From assembly GCA_032158295.1 (NCBI GenBank), contig JASTWB010000045.1:42240-106239 (forward strand): 64,000 nt of DNA, read 5' to 3'. Every line of letters starts with the position of its first letter. Within the stretch, counting starts at the first letter, position 1. Positions 25,065-36,272 of the stretch are shown here, piece after piece. Source of the DNA: Pycnopodia helianthoides. Its lineage: Eukaryota > Echinodermata > Asteroidea > Forcipulatida > Asteriidae. A program made the position numbers and the translations under genes. The notes beneath the pieces were generated by a model. The model made no database searches, was not told where the DNA came from, and was given only the letters and a program-made list of their open reading frames with translations.

Positions 25065-25462
25065 CAGGGCTCGAGTTTGGGGGGAAAATCCACAAGACCA
25101 CAGGACTTGTATCTCAAAATGTTTTCTGGACCAGAAATAATTTTACAAGACCAGATTCAAACTGAGAAAAGACTTCCTTGCACAGTTTAACTTGCATTTA
25201 ATTGAACAAGCACTCAGACATATAAAAGAGAAGATTTACCTCATTTTGTCTTTAAGGGTATTAACTATATTTCTAATCATTACTCAAAGTCACCATTTGA
25301 ACATAATTTGTTTCTGTTCCCAAGATATTATAGAGTGAGTTACATAAATTGTTATTGAATTGAAAACACAAGACCACCGGACTTGTTCGGTCATGAGTTT
25401 ACTGGCCCAGTACTAAAATCACTGGCCTGGGGCCTGCGGTCCAGTGTGAAATTCGAGCCCTG
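25065..25462. mobile_element. hAT-like MITE with cagggctcga ends, left copy
   Basis: A 398 bp segment starts cagggctcgagttt and ends aaattcgagccctg. Flanking 8-mers atgttcat and atgtgcat are similar, with three extra bases on one side, which is compatible with a decayed 8 bp hAT duplication. The interior repeats acaagacca and ggacttgt in both orientations. No coding sequence. The mirror copy is at 41005-41387. Confidence 0.6.
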
Positions 25463-26819
25463 ATGTGCATGTTTCTTAAGTTTCAGTCGGTTTGGTATAG
25501 ACTTTTGTGTTAGCTTCATTGAATCTTTTACCTTTGAAGATTGTCAAGTGAAGGTAGATGCTAGAAATATCCACAGGCTTCAAAAGTAAATTTGAAGGTA
25601 AGGTTACTTGATTCATTATGCTGATGAGACTCTGGAAATCTTACTCAGTACTATTATAAACGACAAGTACGTCGTCTCTATATCACCACCATGTTAGGAT
25701 GTGATCAGCTTTTTCAAGATTCTGGGCCTGAAAGTAATTGTCAGGGAATTAGAAGTCATTTCTTCCTTAAATCAGTTCCAGGAGTTTATGGATGTAGATT
25801 GAGGGTGGTTTTGTGATGGGAGTATGGATGGTGATTCCGATTGAGGGCAGTGCAACACCATTTATTCCCTCCAATTTGCAGTCATTTGTGTACATCGGAA
25901 TAACATTAAATACTTGCTATCAGAATATTAGGTGGAAATGGATATTCTTAAAGTTTCTGCAGTATTTTTGCTGTATCACCTACAGATGTGGGTTGGGTGG
26001 TAACTACTTGAAGAAGGAAGTGGTCCACACAATCAGATATTTTGGCTGCAGGGACTGAACATTCACTTAAATTATAGGTCTCCCTACAAAAGGTGTGCCC
26101 GCAGTACCAGATCAGTGGTTTGTGGTGCTATACCTTGGTAAAAAATTGTGTTGTGCTCAGATTCAAAAGGTTGATAACCTAATTCTAGATAACCATTACG
26201 GTTCATTATGCAAATGCCTCTTCTTTTATGGTAAGGTTTAGTAACGATGTCTGGATTGATTTTGAGTTTAGTTATGGCTGATAAGTCATAACTCTTGTCT
26301 TGTCATGTTTATGAGGGTTCATTATTATGTTTTGAGGGTTCCAAGTAGTTTGAGCCTTGGCAACTTTATTGTGTATTATGAAAGCAATTGTCCTTTTTCT
26401 TTGCAAGATAATGAAATCACTCATAAGCCGTTTTTTTATTTTGGGTTGAACAAAGAGCACTTACTTGAACCTGCTGCCTCCGGACTAATTTGTCAAGAAT
26501 GTTATCTTGTATAGTGAAAACAATTGGCTTTTTCATGGGAGCTGTAAGCTACGTTAACTAAATTTCTGATTAGTAAGTTTTAGGAGTATTTTATCTGAAT
26601 ATTCAGATCAGTTTTATTTGAGGAGACATAGTCAGAGATGCAAAGAAAAGTGGAAAAATCTACTCAAAAAAAATGCATCTGGATTTCGGCACTAGTCCAG
26701 AATTTAGGCAAGGCAACTGGAGAACGTATAAATGGGCAGAAATTGCTCTATGAAAAATTTATAAATTTATAACAACAGTAGTCGTACCTTATCTTAATAA
26801 TCTCACAATTACATAATCT
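25463..26819. other. Noncoding or decayed repeat sequence
   Basis: Open frames near 25580-26058 and 26305-26514 are broken by different indels in the two arms: a ~31 bp insertion near 25670-25700 here and a ~24 bp insertion near 40760-40783 in the mirror. This looks like dead repeat DNA, but I cannot assign a family. Confidence 0.4.
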
Positions 26820-27155
26820 TCACTCACTCCGCGGCAGTGCAGTTAATTACGAGAAGTCCCCCCCGATCCACAAGCTAAAGTAGTAGTCCAGGCCGATTTC
26901 CTACCTCCCGCCCAGGTAGTAGTTAATAAGCAGGACAGTTCTTTTCAGAACTGAGAAGTCTCCCGAATTCCGAAAAAACCTACTCCGCGGTAGTAGAATA
27001 AATAGCAAGACAAGTTCTCTAAAGAACAAATCTACACAGCAAGTAGATATTTTTTTTTTTACACATGGTGTTACCGCAAACTGATTATATACTGATACCT
27101 CACCATGCAATGCCTCAAAACCCATATACATAATCTTCAGAATAAGTAATCCAGT
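26820..27155. repeat. Dispersed repeat, left copy
   Basis: A block with gtagtagaataaatagcaag, agttctctaaagaac and, at its end, gcaatgcctcaaaaccc. It is mirrored at about 39325-39660. A third, diverged copy of its terminal part is found at 63950-64000, outside the palindrome, so it is a genuine dispersed family. Class unknown. Confidence 0.6.
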
Positions 27156-27532
27156 CATGCATCAGTTTGAAAATGTTGAAGTTTTTTCTTAACCTTTGTG
27201 ATAAGTGATCGTAAGTGTTGCCATCTGCTTGCCGTTGAAATTAGTTCTTCAATCCCTTTTCAGCATTTTCAAGATTATTTTGACAGTTTGCAAACTGTAG
27301 CATTTTGGAAAAATAAACAAAAAATAATGTGAGACTTATCGGTAACTGCAAACCTCAATGATCTTCCACACATGTGTGTTAGACACACATCTTCTCATTG
27401 TGTCTCACTGGTCATAGGACAACGTGTCAACTTATCTCCAGCTGTAAATAGTGCTTTTATGAGAATAAGTGAGTACTGACAAACCGATGGAAGAATTCAA
27501 CAATGCTTGATGTTGTGTCTTAATGTGTATGA

Positions 27533-28310
27533 AGGATCCTGTACACACAATCAGCTTGCTATAAATGCCAGGCCAATTATTACACACCAAGCATGACTTT
27601 GTATTGGAAAGGATCCTGCACACACAATCAACTTGCGATAAACGCCAGGCCAATTATTACAGACCAAGCTGGACTTTGTATTGGAAAGGATCCTGAACAC
27701 ACAATCAACCTGCTATAAACACCAGGCCAATTATTACAGACCAAGCATGACTTTGTATTGGAAAGGATCCTGAACACACAATCAACTTGCTATAAACACC
27801 AGGCCAATTATTACAGACCAAGCTGGACTTTGTATTGGAAAGGATCCTGAACACAAAATCAACTTGCTATAAACACCAGGCCAATTATTACAGACCAAGC
27901 TGGACTTTGTATTGGAAAGGATCCTGAACACACAATCAACTTGCTATAAACACCAGGCCAATTATTACACACCAAGCTGGACTTTGTATTGGAAAGGATC
28001 CTGAACATACAATCAACCTGCTATAACACCAGGCCAATTATTACAGACCAAGCATGACTTTGTATTGGAAAGGATCCTGAACACACAATCAACTTGCTAT
28101 AAACACCATGCCAATTATTACAGACCAAGCTGGACTTTGTATTGGAAAGGATCCTGAACACACAATCAACCTGCTATAAACACCAGGCCAATTATTACAC
28201 ACTAAGCATGATTTTGTATTGGAAAGGATTTTGAACACACAATCAACCTGCTATAAACACCAGGCCAATTATTACAGACCAAGCTGGACTTTGTATTGGA
28301 ATAGTTCAAA
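27533..28310. repeat. ~77 bp minisatellite, left array (about 10 copies)
   Basis: Tandem copies of a unit near 77 bp, with landmarks ggatcctgaacacacaatca, gctataaacaccaggccaat and gactttgtattggaa. The mirror array (38640-38950) has only about four copies. It lies just upstream of the Gypsy primer-site-like sequence and so may sit inside that element's LTR (inference). Confidence 0.9.
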
Positions 28311-28489
28311 CACAAACACAAGGGACATTTGTAGTTACCTACAGTGAGTTTCGTGTAAGCGTCCTCGGTTGACAAGTTGTGTTTAAGACATGTGCTGTAG
28401 TTAATGATGGCATCCATCTTTGTTGTTGTTAAGTAAAAAGTAAGAAGTATAACCCTTTTGATCAGACTGTCATATTGAAGTTATAACAT

Positions 28490-29465
28490 TTTGGCGACGA
28501 GGTTGGGGTCCTGCTAAACAGGGAGATCATCCAGAAGAAACTTCAGTATGAATACCTTTGGGCATATCGGGCAATTTCAACCTGAACAGGACACTGAAGC
28601 ATGGCCTATGTATGTGGAGCGATTGAAGCAGTTTTTTTTAAGCAAATGATGTAACGGATGCTGGTTAGCAGAGAGCTATTCTGTTCAGTGTGTGTGGTGC
28701 TTTGTGGTGCTGTATCAAGCCTTGTACATGTAGCACCAGCTAAGCCAGGTGATAAGACATTTGATGAGCTAATAGTGATTGCTAAGGATCATTTCAACCC
28801 ACTACCGTCAGTAATCATTCAACGATATAAGTTTAACACCGCATTTAGCAACAAGGGGAGAAAACTGCCGAATTTGTTGCTGAATAACGCCGGCTCGCAC
28901 GCCACTGTGAGTATGAGGCTAAACTAGAGGATATGTTGCGGGATCGCTTAGTATGTGGCATAAATGATAAGCATGTACAACGGAGACTGGTATCAGAGCC
29001 ATCCCTTAAATTCACGAAGGCATGGGAAATTGCACAAGCCATGGAGCTAGCCAAGAAGAATGCAAAAGACCTTCAAAGAAACTTTGACTCCGTGCCAGTG
29101 GCAGAAGACTAATGCAGCAAGCCAACAAAGTTGCAAGTACCTGCACCAGGGGGCCTAGCCAGACAAGGTCATATCCACACGCACAGCCCAACAAACAAGG
29201 TACACAATTCACTAAATGTTATCGATGTGACGCACAGATCACTCTGCCAATGATTGCAGGGCACGTTCTAATATTTAACTGTGGAAAACAGGGACATTTA
29301 GCCAAAGTTTGTCGGAATGGTAAATCGTCTTCCATTCCAGTAGAGTCAAAAGTCAACAAGGAGCATAAAGCGTACTGTATGGAACCGGACATCAAAACCT
29401 CCGTGAATGTATAAAACTTCAGCACAAACCAAGGAGCCACCATGTACTGATTAACAAATGTAAGG
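28490..29465 (+). pseudogene. Decayed Gypsy-type LTR retrotransposon: leader and gag, left copy
   Basis: A ttttggcgacgaggttggg leader follows aaca at about 28489, as in many Mag/Gypsy-type elements where it adjoins the 5' LTR. A gag-like frame starts near 28548 (MNTFGHIGQFQPEQDTEAWP). After a frameshift near 28648 it shows APAKPGDKTFDEL, then LEDMLRDRLVCGI near 28930. A zinc-knuckle region follows near 29215-29320 (CYRC..., FNCGKQGHLAKVCRNGK), with the first knuckle damaged. Several frameshifts make it non-functional. The mirror copy is at 37486-38455. Confidence 0.8.
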
Positions 29466-29961
29466 TATGAATAAGGGAATAAAAGGGTGGTGACGCGGTC
29501 TTAACCGGCCGTTTAAAACCGGCAGAGTCGTGGCCGTGGGATAATTTATCGCACGGCCACGGCCCTGCAAGGTTTTAAATGGCCGGTTAAGACCAAGTCA
29601 CTACTCTTTTATTCCCATTCATAAATGCCCTTTGTGTTAAAAAGCGTAATATTGTTGGAAAAATCTCAACTTTTCTGTTAACTTTCATTTCCTGTACGTC
29701 CTTGAGCCCTGTTTCGCGAAGGATATACACGCCACGCTCAACAGTTGTGCGTACGCGCGCGTCATAACACCAACATGTTTTTAGATTGAATACCAGTATG
29801 TGTTGATTGCGTTTCGCGTAAATTAGCGCCTGGGTGTAACCTTGCGCGCCACAGGTGTGTTTAAACACTTCTAGCTGTGTCTATATCATCCGTTTAAACA
29901 CCCCCACGTGACACGCTCTCCACCAATCAGAACGGATAAACTGTCCCAGGTATTTATGAAT
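29466..29961. mobile_element. Inverted-repeat element inserted in the Gypsy copy, left
   Basis: This splits gag from protease. tatgaat occurs at both borders (29466-29472 and 29955-29961), possibly a target duplication. Bases 29468-29632 fold back: gaataagggaataaaag with gcggtcttaaccggccgttt pairs with the reverse of these near 29578-29632. A cgtggccgtg/cacggccac stem lies at the tip. The loop at the tip is shorter here than in the mirror (36955-37468). No coding sequence. Confidence 0.65.
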
Positions 29962-30298
29962 GGAAATTGACACCGGTGCCTCTGTCTCCATCATAAGTGA
30001 GACCACTTATGATTCTGTATTTAAGCAAGAGAAACCTACACTTCATACGGGGAAACACGTCCGAGTTGCGAACTTATACAGGCCAGAAAATACCTGTGGT
30101 TGGTAGCTGTTCAGTCACGGTGGAACTCAATAACCAGGAGACTCAACTTCCACTTCTCATTGTGTCAGGTCAAGAACCAAATCTTCTTGGATGAGATTGG
30201 CTACGCCATCTAAAATTAGTTTGGCAAGAAATTCACCAAGTCAGGCACGCATTGTCGACTGCTGAGATTATGCTGTTGCTCCAATCAAGGAGATTAGA
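29962..30298 (+). pseudogene. Gypsy aspartic protease fragment, left copy
   Basis: Just after the insertion the frame reads EIDTGASVSIISE, the DTG active-site motif of retroviral-type aspartic proteases, and later LLIVSGQEPNLLG with a WLRHLK-type continuation. It is frameshifted. Reverse transcriptase, RNase H and integrase are missing; the element ends at a TTAA MITE. The mirror is at 36627-36954. Confidence 0.75.
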
Positions 30299-30651
30299 TT
30301 AAAGGCCCTGTTCACTATTGATAAGATAGAAAAACACAAATGTTCACAGATTCACACATAACTTACATGATTTAAAGTAAGTAATGGTAGAAAGGGTTCC
30401 TTAAAATATTTCTGTCTATAATGCTATCGTTTCTGAGAAATGAGTAAAACAACAGCTTTTATCACGCGTGATAAAAACTTGATGTTTGAAAAAACAGAAA
30501 ACACATGAGGTCACTTTTCACTATTTTCTTGTGACATCGATGACCAATTGAGCTCAAACTTTGACAGGGTTGTTTGTTCATGCATATGTTGAATCACACA
30601 AAATGTGGACACTGATTTTGAGCTGTTACCAAAAGTGTACAATACCTTTAA
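30299..30651. mobile_element. TTAA-flanked MITE, left copy
   Basis: A 353 bp segment with TTAA at both ends (30299-30302 and 30648-30651) and inverted termini aaaggccctgttcact and tgtacaatacctttaa. It contains tttatcacgcgtgataaaa, a near-perfect palindrome (about 30457-30477), and gaccaattgagctcaaa. It separates the Gypsy protease from the non-LTR fragment. TTAA targeting suggests piggyBac-type mobilisation. The mirror is at 36273-36626. Confidence 0.7.
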
Positions 30652-31298
30652 AGACCAGGACACAGCCATGGTTTAATCATGAGATTCTTAAAGATAGAAG
30701 TAAGACTACTCTTTATACAGCATATTGTCAAATCAAATATATGATCCAAAGGTATGTTATAGATCTGCTAAAGCTAACTATTTCAGTAATAAGATTGAGG
30801 AACCTAGAAATAATCCTAAAAATCTATGGCATCAGTTTAAATCACTTGGATACAGCAGTAAGACTAAGGGTCATGCTAGAGTAGTTCTCGAAGTTAATGG
30901 TGAGCTCTTTTTTGATTCAAATAAAGTGGTGAATTACATCAACAAGTTCTACACTATGGTTGCCACGGTATTGGTGGACAAACTGCCCCGTGGCAAAAAT
31001 ATTTTCGGTACCGAATCAAGGCGTTTCTCCTAATTGCTTTAAGCTTTCTGCTGTAACTACTGATTTCGTGCATAAAGAAGTACTCAAATTAAATGCTAAT
31101 AAGAGTACAGGTCCAGACAATATACCGGTTAAATTTCTCAAAGATGGTGCTCTTTGTACTAATTGGCCCTATTTCATTCATCATTAATTTGTCCATTTCC
31201 AATAATACTGTTCCCACTGAACTGAAGTTTGCTAGAGTTAGGCCACTGTTAAAAAAAATAGTAGGTCTGATGTTGGCAACAACAGACCTGTCAGTATA
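30652..31298 (+). pseudogene. Non-LTR retrotransposon reverse transcriptase fragment, left copy
   Basis: In shifting frames it shows QPWFNHEILKD, SAKANYFSNKIE, NPKNLWHQFKSLG and VVNYINKFYT. Then comes the RT landmark LNANKSTGPDNIPVKFLKDG, followed by RVRPLLKK and a (N)RPVSIL-type motif near 31275-31298. This order is typical of the linker to early RT of Jockey/CR1-like LINEs. The catalytic YxDD region is absent. It is truncated at both ends by TTAA MITEs. The mirror is at 35632-36272. Confidence 0.75.
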
Positions 31299-31547
31299 TT
31301 AACCCTTTCATGCACCATTTTGTTTTTAGTGATAAAGTCATCATATGGACACATTTATTGTTTACTCAATTTTTGAAAATCACAATCCCCCATGCTAAAA
31401 AAACTGGCCTCAATAGTGCCCTCGAGAGTCCTCTTTCCCTTTTTGAAAACTGTGTGGCCGTAGGATCTTTATTTTTCGTTTTACAACTATTTTTCTGCAG
31501 GGATTTTAACCGGTCGCTAGCGACCGGTCGGCGCATGAAAGAGTTAA
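31299..31547. mobile_element. TTAA-flanked MITE with a ccggtcgctagcgaccgg palindrome, left copy
   Basis: A 249 bp segment with TTAA at both ends (31299-31302 and 31544-31547) and ends aaccctttcatgc and gcatgaaagagtt. The perfect palindrome ccggtcgctagcgaccgg lies at about 31510-31527. Its first bases match those of the 2.1 kb element at 9952, so the two are probably related. It is present in both arms (35385-35631), so it predates their separation. Confidence 0.75.
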
Positions 31548-31644
31548 GTTCAATATCAATATGTAATCAAGTCTTCCATTGGTGAGAAAGCTACTGGTAT
31601 AAGACATTTAGCTAATTGAGTTAATTCTCTCTTTTAATTCACAG

Positions 31645-33194
31645 CTCAGCATTTCAGCAAGCTTCCAATCAGAATGGCATCAAATATAACAGCTCAGTCA
31701 ATGCTAGCAGAGATTAGTCAGGATCATCTGGAATGCCCAACTTGCAGTGAACGCTTCAAGCAACCCAAACTACTGGAATGTTCTCATTCATTTTGTTTTC
31801 AATGCCTTCAACAACTCAGACAGAATAGCCCAATTTCTACAAAACTTTCATGTCCAGTGTGTAGACAGGAAACATTACTTCAAGAAAATGGCATTGATGA
31901 TCTGAAAACAAATTTTATAGCCCTTTCTCTGATAGAGGCCATTGAAAAACAGGAAATCAAACTGAAACAACAGCAAGGAAAACAACTACCTGGTGAGGAG
32001 TATGTTTCTAAATGTAGCAAGCACAAGGGCAAGGATCTTAACATGTTTTGTAACAAATGCATGCAAGTGATATGCACAACTTGCATTGTAAGAGATCATC
32101 AATCCCATTCTCTAATGGAAATTAGTGAAGCTTCAGACAAATGCAAACAACATGCCACAGAACTTGTAGCAAACGTAAGACAGAGTATCAATACCTTCAA
32201 TATTGCTATTCAAGAAATAGACACATGCCGTAAAACGTTAGACTCTATGTTCACTGCAACTAAAGAGAAAATCTCCAAGAAGGCTGATGAGGAGATTGCC
32301 AAGGAGGTTGCCAGGATCAGAGAGGAGAAGCAGAAACTGATGCAAGAGGCAGAACAGATTTATAAAGACAGAGTCAAGACAATGGAAACTGCACGAGCTA
32401 CAAACAGCAAAGAGATGAACAAATCAGAGCTCACACAGGATGCAGTTAATCAGCTCCTGCATCAAGGGATCAAGATTGTACATCACATGGAACAACTCTT
32501 ACAAGACCTCAAAGAATACAGAGAGATGAAATCAACCAAAGTACCTGATGGGTTGACTTATATGGACTTTAAAGAAGGCCAGAAATCACTAGGGAGACTG
32601 GTGCTGAAAGATGAACAACAAGTAGAATCAGCAACTTCTGCTCAGGCTAAAATGGTGAAACAAATTAAATGGACTTTGAAATCAGAAATTAATATATACA
32701 AGAACATAAAAAAACAGATGGTGGAGTTTAATCCACGGGATGTTGCTGCATACTCCAATAGTGATATTGTTGTGTCAGAATGGTACAGTCACAACTTGTT
32801 TCAAATATCAGCAGAGAGCAATCCTCAATCCACTGATGACATTCCACAAGAGATATCAATCAAAGGTCTTACTAGACCAAGCAGAGTGACTGTGAACAAG
32901 AATGATGAGCTCATTGTTCTAGATAAAAGAACAGTCAAGATCTTCAACAGGAATTATCAGCTCCTTCATCAGTTCAATCCAGGCAGCAACCCATCATGTA
33001 TTGCAGTAGATGACAACAATGTGATAGTAGTGGGTTATCATAACAAGGCAGAGATCTCTCTACACAAACCAGATGGATCCCTCATCAGAACACTGCCTGC
33101 TCCAGGGATTGATGATTACTTGACTACCTACAAACAGATTATCATACATACTCATCAATTTGTTCTATACTATTATTATAACCAGTCTCATTGA
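31645..33194 (+). pseudogene. TRIM-B left copy: RING / B-box / coiled-coil / NHL-like, 3' end cut off at the palindrome core
   Basis: The exon begins after a cttttaattcacag acceptor at 31644, with ATG at 31674. The RING ligands are C21, C24, C36, H38, C41, C44, C60 and C63. One B-box (type 2) lies at about residues 113-150. A long coiled coil rich in E/K/Q follows at about 155-290, then NHL-type repeats. Homology to the right copy stops after codon 488 (33137). The frame then runs 18 foreign residues to a stop at 33194, so the last third of the propeller is missing. The RING to coiled coil is intact here, whereas the right copy is frameshifted in the RING. A truncated RING/B-box protein could still be made, but the substrate-binding propeller would be incomplete. 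Confidence 0.8.
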
Positions 33195-33796
33195 TGAACT
33201 GTTAGTTTTATGTTTGCTATGCCCAATGACAAAAATTTCAAATTCCAAGTTATTTACCAAATATAATTATCCTGACTATAGTTTATTACTTTAAAACATA
33301 CAAATTGTGTTTCATTTTCCACTGAAATCAGACTTTGTTAGATGACAGTTTTACAAGAAGTTCGTTTAGCTTCATATTGACCTAAAGTTGACCTTATTAG
33401 GGTACACCTTCTTGTGGTCTAGCATAATGTTTAATGCTGTCTTTACTCATGCTGATAGATTTGAACTGATCCTTTTGTAGCCATAACCAGATCACCAGCT
33501 GGTGTGACTGTGAGACTACGTGGGTTAACACAATCCATGATGATACATCCAATGTACTTGCCATCAGGACTGTAATGATGGATCTCACTTGATGGTGATG
33601 AATGCAGGCTGAGGTACATGTACGCAAGTTCGGTATTCCTTACAAAAGAATTATAGATGTTCCCATCTTTGTCACAACACACACCATAAGTCCTCCCATA
33701 CCTCCTAGATTGATGAATATCTACTAAGAATACCGTTTTACCATTGTAGTCTACTGATACTAACTTACTGCCAGCCCAGTCGGTGTAGATGAGTTG
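33138..33796. other. Unpaired core of the palindrome
   Basis: This is 659 bp present once. Bases 33443-33796 carry, on the minus strand, the last part of TRIM-B, which is absent from the left copy. Bases 33138-33442 are AT-rich and hold the 3' flank of right TRIM-B plus the sequence that ends the left copy after an 18-residue foreign tail. I see no transposon ends or direct repeats that explain the junction. Confidence 0.85.
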
Positions 33797-35287
33797 CTGT
33801 TTGTAGGTAGTCAAGTAATCATCAATCCCTGGAGCAGGCAGTGTTCTGATGAGGGATCCATCTGGTTTGTGTAGAGAGATCTCTGCCTTGTTATGATAAC
33901 CCACTACTATCACATTGTTGTCATCTACTGCAATACATGATGGGTTGCTGCCTGGATTGAACTGATGAAGGAGCTGATAATTCCTGTTGAAGATCTTGAC
34001 TGTTCTTTTATCTAGAACAATGAGCTCATCATTCTTGTTCACAGTCACTCTGCTTGGTCTAGTAAGACCTTTGATTGATATCTCTTGTGGAATGACAGTG
34101 GATTGAGGATTGCTCTCTGCTGATATTTGAAACAAGTTGTGACTGTACCATTCTGACACAACAATATCACTATTGGAGTATGCAGCAACATCCCGTGGAT
34201 TAAACTCCACCATCTGTTGTTTTATGTTCTTGTATATATTAATTTCTGATTTCAAAGTCCATTTAATTTGTTTCACCATTTTAGCCTGAGCAGAAGTTGC
34301 TGATTCTACTTGTTGTTCATCTTTCAGCACCAGTCTCCCTAGTGATTTCTGGCCTTCTTTAAAGTCCATATAAGTCAACCCATCAGGTACTTTGGTTGAT
34401 TTCATCTCTCTGTATTCTTTGAGGTCTTGTAAGAGTTGTTCCATGTGATGTACAATCTTGATCCCTTGATGCAGGAGCTGATTAACTGCATCCTGTGTGA
34501 GCTCTGATTTGTTCATCTCTTTGCTGTTTGTAGCTCGTGCAGTTTCCATTGTCTTGACTCTGTCTTTATAAATCTGTTCTGCCTCTTGCATCAGTTTCTG
34601 CTTCTCCTCTCTGATCCTGGCAACCTCCTTGGCAATCTCCTCATCAGCCTTCTTGGAGATTTTCTCTTTAGTTGCAGTGAACATAGAGTCTAACGTTTTA
34701 CGGCATGTGTCTATTTCTTGAATAGCAATATTGAAGGTATTGATACTCTGTCTTACGTTTGCTACAAGTTCTGTGGCATGTTGTTTGCATTTGTCTGAAG
34801 CTTCACTAATTTCCATTAGAGAATGGGATTGATGATCTCTTACAATGCAAGTTGTGCATATCACTTGCATGCATTTGTTACAAAACATGTTAAGATCCTT
34901 GCCCTTGTGCTTGCTACATTTAGAAACATACTCCTCACCAGGTAGTTGTTTTCCTTGCTGTTGTTTCAGTTTGATTTCCTGTTTTTCAATGGCCTCTATC
35001 AGAGAAAGGGCTATAAAATTTGTTTTCAGATCATCAATGCCATTTTCTTGAAGTAATGTTTCCTGTCTACACACTGGACATGAAAGTTTTGTAGAAGATT
35101 GGGCTATTCTGTCTGAGTTGTTGAAGGCATTGAAAACAAAATGAATGAGAACATTCCAGTAGTTTGGGTTGCTTGAAGCGTTCACTGCAAGTTGGGCATT
35201 CCAGATGATCCTGACTAATCTCTGCTAGCATTGACTGAGCTGTTATATTTGATGCCATTCTGATTGGAAGCTTGCTGAAATGCTGAG
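33443..35287 (-). pseudogene. TRIM-B right copy: full-length 3' end, one-base frameshift in the RING
   Basis: The exon starts at 35287 after the same acceptor, with ATG at 35258 and stop at 33443. Ignoring one extra base near 35094-35099 (aatcttctac against aatttctac) it would be 604 residues. With that base the frame opened at the ATG stops near 35067, within the RING. The remainder is a long open frame through B-box, coiled coil and a complete set of NHL-like repeats ending GSVQIYQHE. Against the left copy I see one substitution (KKQ/KQQ) and one in-frame codon difference (STDDIP/STVIP) over 488 codons. The extra base may be a real mutation or a sequencing error. TRIM-NHL proteins are typically E3 ubiquitin ligases; the role here is unknown. 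Confidence 0.8.
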
Positions 35288-35384
35288 CTGTGAATTAAAA
35301 GAGAGAATTAACTCAATTAGCTAAATGTCTTATACCAGTAGCTTTCTCACCAATGGAAGACTTGATTACATATTGATATTGAAC

Positions 35385-35631
35385 TTAACTCTTTCATGCG
35401 CCGACCGGTCGCTAGCGACCGGTTAAAATCCCTGCAGAAAAATAGTTGTAAAACGAAAAATAAAGATCCTACGCCACACAGTTTTCAAAAAGGGAAAGAG
35501 GACTCTCGAGGGCACTATTGAGGCCAGTTTTTTTAGGTGGGGGATTGTGATTTTCAAAAATTGAGTAAACAATAAATGTGTCCATATGATGACTTTATCA
35601 CTAAAAACAAAATGGTGCATGAAAGGGTTAA
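35385..35631. mobile_element. TTAA-flanked MITE, right copy of 31299-31547
   Basis: TTAA at 35385-35388 and 35628-35631, with the same ccggtcgctagcgaccgg palindrome. It lies between the TRIM-B 5' flank and the non-LTR fragment, exactly mirrored. Confidence 0.75.
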
Positions 35632-36272
35632 TATACTGACAGGTCTGTTGTTGCCAACATCAGACCTACTATTTTTTTAACAGTGGCCTAACTCTAGCAA
35701 ACTTCAGTTCAGTGGGAACAGTATTATTGGAAATGGACAAATTAATGATGAATGAAATAGGGCCAATTAGTAAAAAGAGCACCATCTTTGAGAAATTTAA
35801 CCGGTATATTGTCTGGACCTGTACTCTTATTAGCATTTAATTTGAGTACTTCTTTATGCACGAAATCAGTAGTTACAGCAGAAAGCTTAAAGCAATTAGG
35901 AGAAACGCCTTGATTCGGTACCGAAAATATTTTGCCACGGGGCAGTTTGTCCACCAATACCGTGGCAACCATAGTGTAGAACTTGTTGATGTAATTCACC
36001 ACTTTATTTGAATCAAAAAGAGCTCACCATTAACTTCGAGAACTACTCTAGCATGACCCTTAGTCTTACTGCTGTATCCAAGTGATTTAAACTGATGCCA
36101 TAGATTTTTAGGATTATTTCTGGTTCCTCAATCTTATTACTGAAATAGTTAGCTTTAGCAGATCTATAACATACCTTTGATCATATTCTGATTTGACAAT
36201 ATGCTGTATAAAGAGTAGTCTTACTTCTATCTTTAAGAATCTCATGATTAAACCATGGCTGTGTCCTGGTCT
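35632..36272 (-). pseudogene. Non-LTR reverse transcriptase fragment, right copy
   Basis: Mirror of 30652-31298 with the same landmarks (VVNYINKFYT, LNANKSTGPDNIPVKFLKDG). Its frameshifts only partly overlap those of the left copy. Confidence 0.7.

Larger units (their letters stand above)
4690..33137. repeat. Left arm of giant imperfect inverted repeat
   Basis: About 28.4 kb that recurs in reverse complement at about 33797-63135. The sum of paired coordinates stays near 67850 at the outer edge (for example 7840 with 60011) and 66934 at the inner edge (33137 with 33797); it jumps only at identifiable indels. The order of genes, SINEs, MITEs, minisatellites and retroelement fragments is exactly mirrored. 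The outer boundary is approximate: pairing fades near 4690. The inner boundary is sharp, inside the TRIM-B coding sequence. Confidence 0.95.

Noticed and set aside
25580..26058. Two consecutive open frames that could be a decayed transposon protein
   Set aside because: No catalytic or domain motif is recognisable, and the arms differ by unrelated insertions within it; listed only as decayed repeat.
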